Assembly: GCA_947177645.1 (NCBI GenBank)
Contig: CAMWVJ010000040.1
Span: 1 to 8,349, forward strand
Source: an uncultured Desulfovibrio sp.
GTDB taxonomy: Bacteria > Desulfobacterota > Desulfovibrionia > Desulfovibrionales > Desulfovibrionaceae
Length of the DNA stretch: 8,349 bases
Direction of reading: 5' to 3'
Made by a program: the position numbers and the translations under genes. Position 1 is the first letter of the stretch. Each line of letters opens with the position of its first letter. The notes below the pieces were generated by a model. That model was given only the letters and a program-made list of their open reading frames with translations. It was not told the DNA's origin and made no database searches. Shown here piece after piece: positions 7,185 to 8,349 of the stretch.

Positions 7185-8000
7185 ATGAAGAAACGGACAG
7201 TGTTGGCGCTTTTCCTGCTCTGCCTGCTGGCGGGGTACCCCGCGTGGGCAGCCCGGGGCGAAGCCGGCGGGGAAGTTGTGGCGGCCGGTCTTTCCGCGCC
7301 CGTGGGCATGGCCCATGACGCGCAGGGCCGGCTCTGGGTGGCCGAATGGGGCGCGGACCGCATCGTGCGCCTAGATGAACGCGGAAGGCGCGCGGAAGTC
7401 ATCGCGGGCATTGCCCAGCCCGCCGGGCTCGCCTTTGACGCCGATGGCACGCTCTGGGCCGCGGGCTATGGCGACGGCCGCATCTATGCCTGGACGCCGG
7501 AACAGGGCTTGCGCGTGGTCGCGGCCGGGCTATCCGCGCCCACCGGGCTTTTCTGGAGCGCGGAGACCGGCCTGCTCGCGGCCAACCGCAATGCCGGCGA
7601 GCTCGTGCGCATCCAGCCTGACGGCACGCGGGAAGTGGTGTCATCCGGGCATCGGCTGCCGGTGGGCGTGACGCGCCTTGCGGACGGCAGCCTCGCCGTG
7701 AGCTGCTATGGCGGCAGCGTGGACATGGTGGCGCCCGACGGGGCCGTGCGCTCCCTCCCGGCCGCGGCCGCCGGCCTCGTGCGGCCCGGCGTGGGTATCC
7801 TTGCCGCGGGGCCTGACAGCGTGCTCGTGGCGGACAATGGCGCAGACGCCGTGGCCCGGCTGGAAAGGGAGGGGCGCGCCGCCGTGCTCGCCTCCGGCCT
7901 TGCCTCGCCCGTGGGGCTCGCCCGCGCGCCTGACGGCCGCCTCCTCGTGGCGACTTGGGGGGACGGCACGGTGCGGGCCTTCCCGCGGGAAGGATTTTAA
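7185..8000 (+). CDS. Secreted six-bladed NHL/SMP-30-type beta-propeller protein
   Basis: The product is 271 residues. AAGGAGGT at 7173-7180 lies 4 bases before the ATG at 7185 and decides the start over an in-frame ATG at 7161. Residues 1-22 are a clear Sec signal (M-K-K-R, Leu-rich core, A-W-A cleavage). The rest is six repeats of about 40 residues, beginning near 31, 72, 112, 152, 190 and 235. Each runs roughly: V-V-A-A-G-L, A-P-x-G-L, a D-x-x-G-x-L-W-V-A strand, then G-x-x-R-I-V-R-L. This is the NHL/SMP-30/Vgb-like propeller pattern. Such proteins include lactonases and lyases as well as pure binding scaffolds; I see no certain catalytic site. It should act in the periplasm. It is divergent from the LysR gene and 14 bases upstream of the decarboxylase-family gene, probably in one operon. 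Fold confident, function open. Confidence 0.85.
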   Translation: MKKRTVLALFLLCLLAGYPAWAARGEAGGEVVAAGLSAPVGMAHDAQGRLWVAEWGADRIVRLDERGRRAEVIAGIAQPAGLAFDADGTLWAAGYGDGRIYAWTPEQGLRVVAAGLSAPTGLFWSAETGLLAANRNAGELVRIQPDGTREVVSSGHRLPVGVTRLADGSLAVSCYGGSVDMVAPDGAVRSLPAAAAGLVRPGVGILAAGPDSVLVADNGADAVARLEREGRAAVLASGLASPVGLARAPDGRLLVATWGDGTVRAFPREGF

Positions 8001-8014
8001 AAAGGGAGGAAAAC

Positions 8015-8349
8015 ATGGAAAACGAACGCTATGCACGCGGCCTCGCCCTTTTGAAACGCATCGACGGCGAAGGCGGCGAAGCCGTTGTCCGGCGCCTCGC
8101 CGGCATCGCGCCGGACTTCGCCCGCTATCTCGTGGAATTCCCCTTCGGGGACATCATGGGCCGCCCCGGCCTCGACCTCAAGAGCCGCGAGCTCATCACC
8201 GTGGCCGCGCTCACCGCCCTCGGCAATGCCCGGCCGCAGCTTCTGGTGCATCTCGCGGCGGCGCTGCGCGTGGGCTGCACGCGCGCGGAACTCATGGAGG
8301 TCTGCATGCAGATGGCCGTCTATGCGGGCTTCCCGGCGGCGCTTAACGG
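8015..8349 (+). CDS. Carboxymuconolactone decarboxylase (CMD) family protein, 3' truncated by window
   Basis: The frame opens at ATG 8015, with GGGAGGA at 8004-8010 four bases upstream, and stays open to the window end, showing 111 residues. The match to the CMD family (PF02627) is strong: L-D-L-K-S-R-E-L-I-T-V-A-A-L (53-66), P-Q-L-L-V-H (74-79) with the conserved His79, V-G-C-T-R-A-E-L-M-E-V (86-96) and Q-M-A-V-Y-A-G-F-P-A-A (99-109). Family members form small all-helical oligomers. PcaC decarboxylates gamma-carboxymuconolactone, and AhpD-like members use a C-x-x-C pair for peroxide reduction. No C-x-x-C is visible here, so the PcaC-like group fits better, though many such proteins have unknown substrates. 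No signal peptide, so it is cytoplasmic. It lies 14 bases after the propeller gene; few residues should be missing. Confidence 0.92.
   Translation, partial: MENERYARGLALLKRIDGEGGEAVVRRLAGIAPDFARYLVEFPFGDIMGRPGLDLKSRELITVAALTALGNARPQLLVHLAAALRVGCTRAELMEVCMQMAVYAGFPAALN

Overview
This is GC-rich bacterial chromosomal DNA with densely packed genes and a strong bias for G or C at third codon positions. It is most likely from a proteobacterium-like, Gram-negative lineage. A Desulfovibrio-type (Desulfovibrionales) genome would fit the base composition, the near-consensus sigma-54 promoter and the complete branched-chain amino acid transporter. That assignment is inference, because no marker gene is present. 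I see no rRNA, tRNA, CRISPR array, insertion sequence or phage module.

Layout. (1) Bases 1-579, plus strand: the 3' end of an Ala-rich, probably helical protein I do not recognise, closed by a strong intrinsic terminator at 633-673. (2) Bases 580-1306: an intergenic stretch with a close match to a sigma-54 promoter (743-758), then a 140-residue protein resembling the YbjQ/UPF0145 'heavy-metal-binding' family. A bidirectional terminator at 1374-1411 separates it from the convergent genes. (3) Bases 1452-6044, minus strand: a complete ABC transporter of the hydrophobic amino acid (HAAT) family. In transcription order it encodes the periplasmic binding protein, LivH, LivM, LivG and LivF. The last four genes are coupled by overlaps or 1-base gaps. 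The binding-protein gene is set apart by 133 bases carrying three hairpins. (4) Bases 6144-7109, minus strand: a LysR-type regulator upstream of the liv genes and divergent from the next operon. (5) Bases 7185-8349, plus strand: a secreted six-bladed NHL-type beta-propeller followed 14 bases later by a carboxymuconolactone decarboxylase family protein that runs off the window.

How they work together. The five liv genes form one transporter: periplasmic capture, two membrane subunits and two ATPases. The binding protein closely follows the LivJ/LivK pattern, so branched-chain amino acids or similar small amino acids are the likely cargo. The LysR regulator could control the divergent propeller/decarboxylase operon (the usual LysR arrangement), the downstream liv genes, or both. 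The sequence alone does not decide. The most noteworthy non-coding signal is the sigma-54 promoter with an adjacent inverted repeat ahead of the YbjQ-like gene. I found no clear evidence of a wholly new system here.
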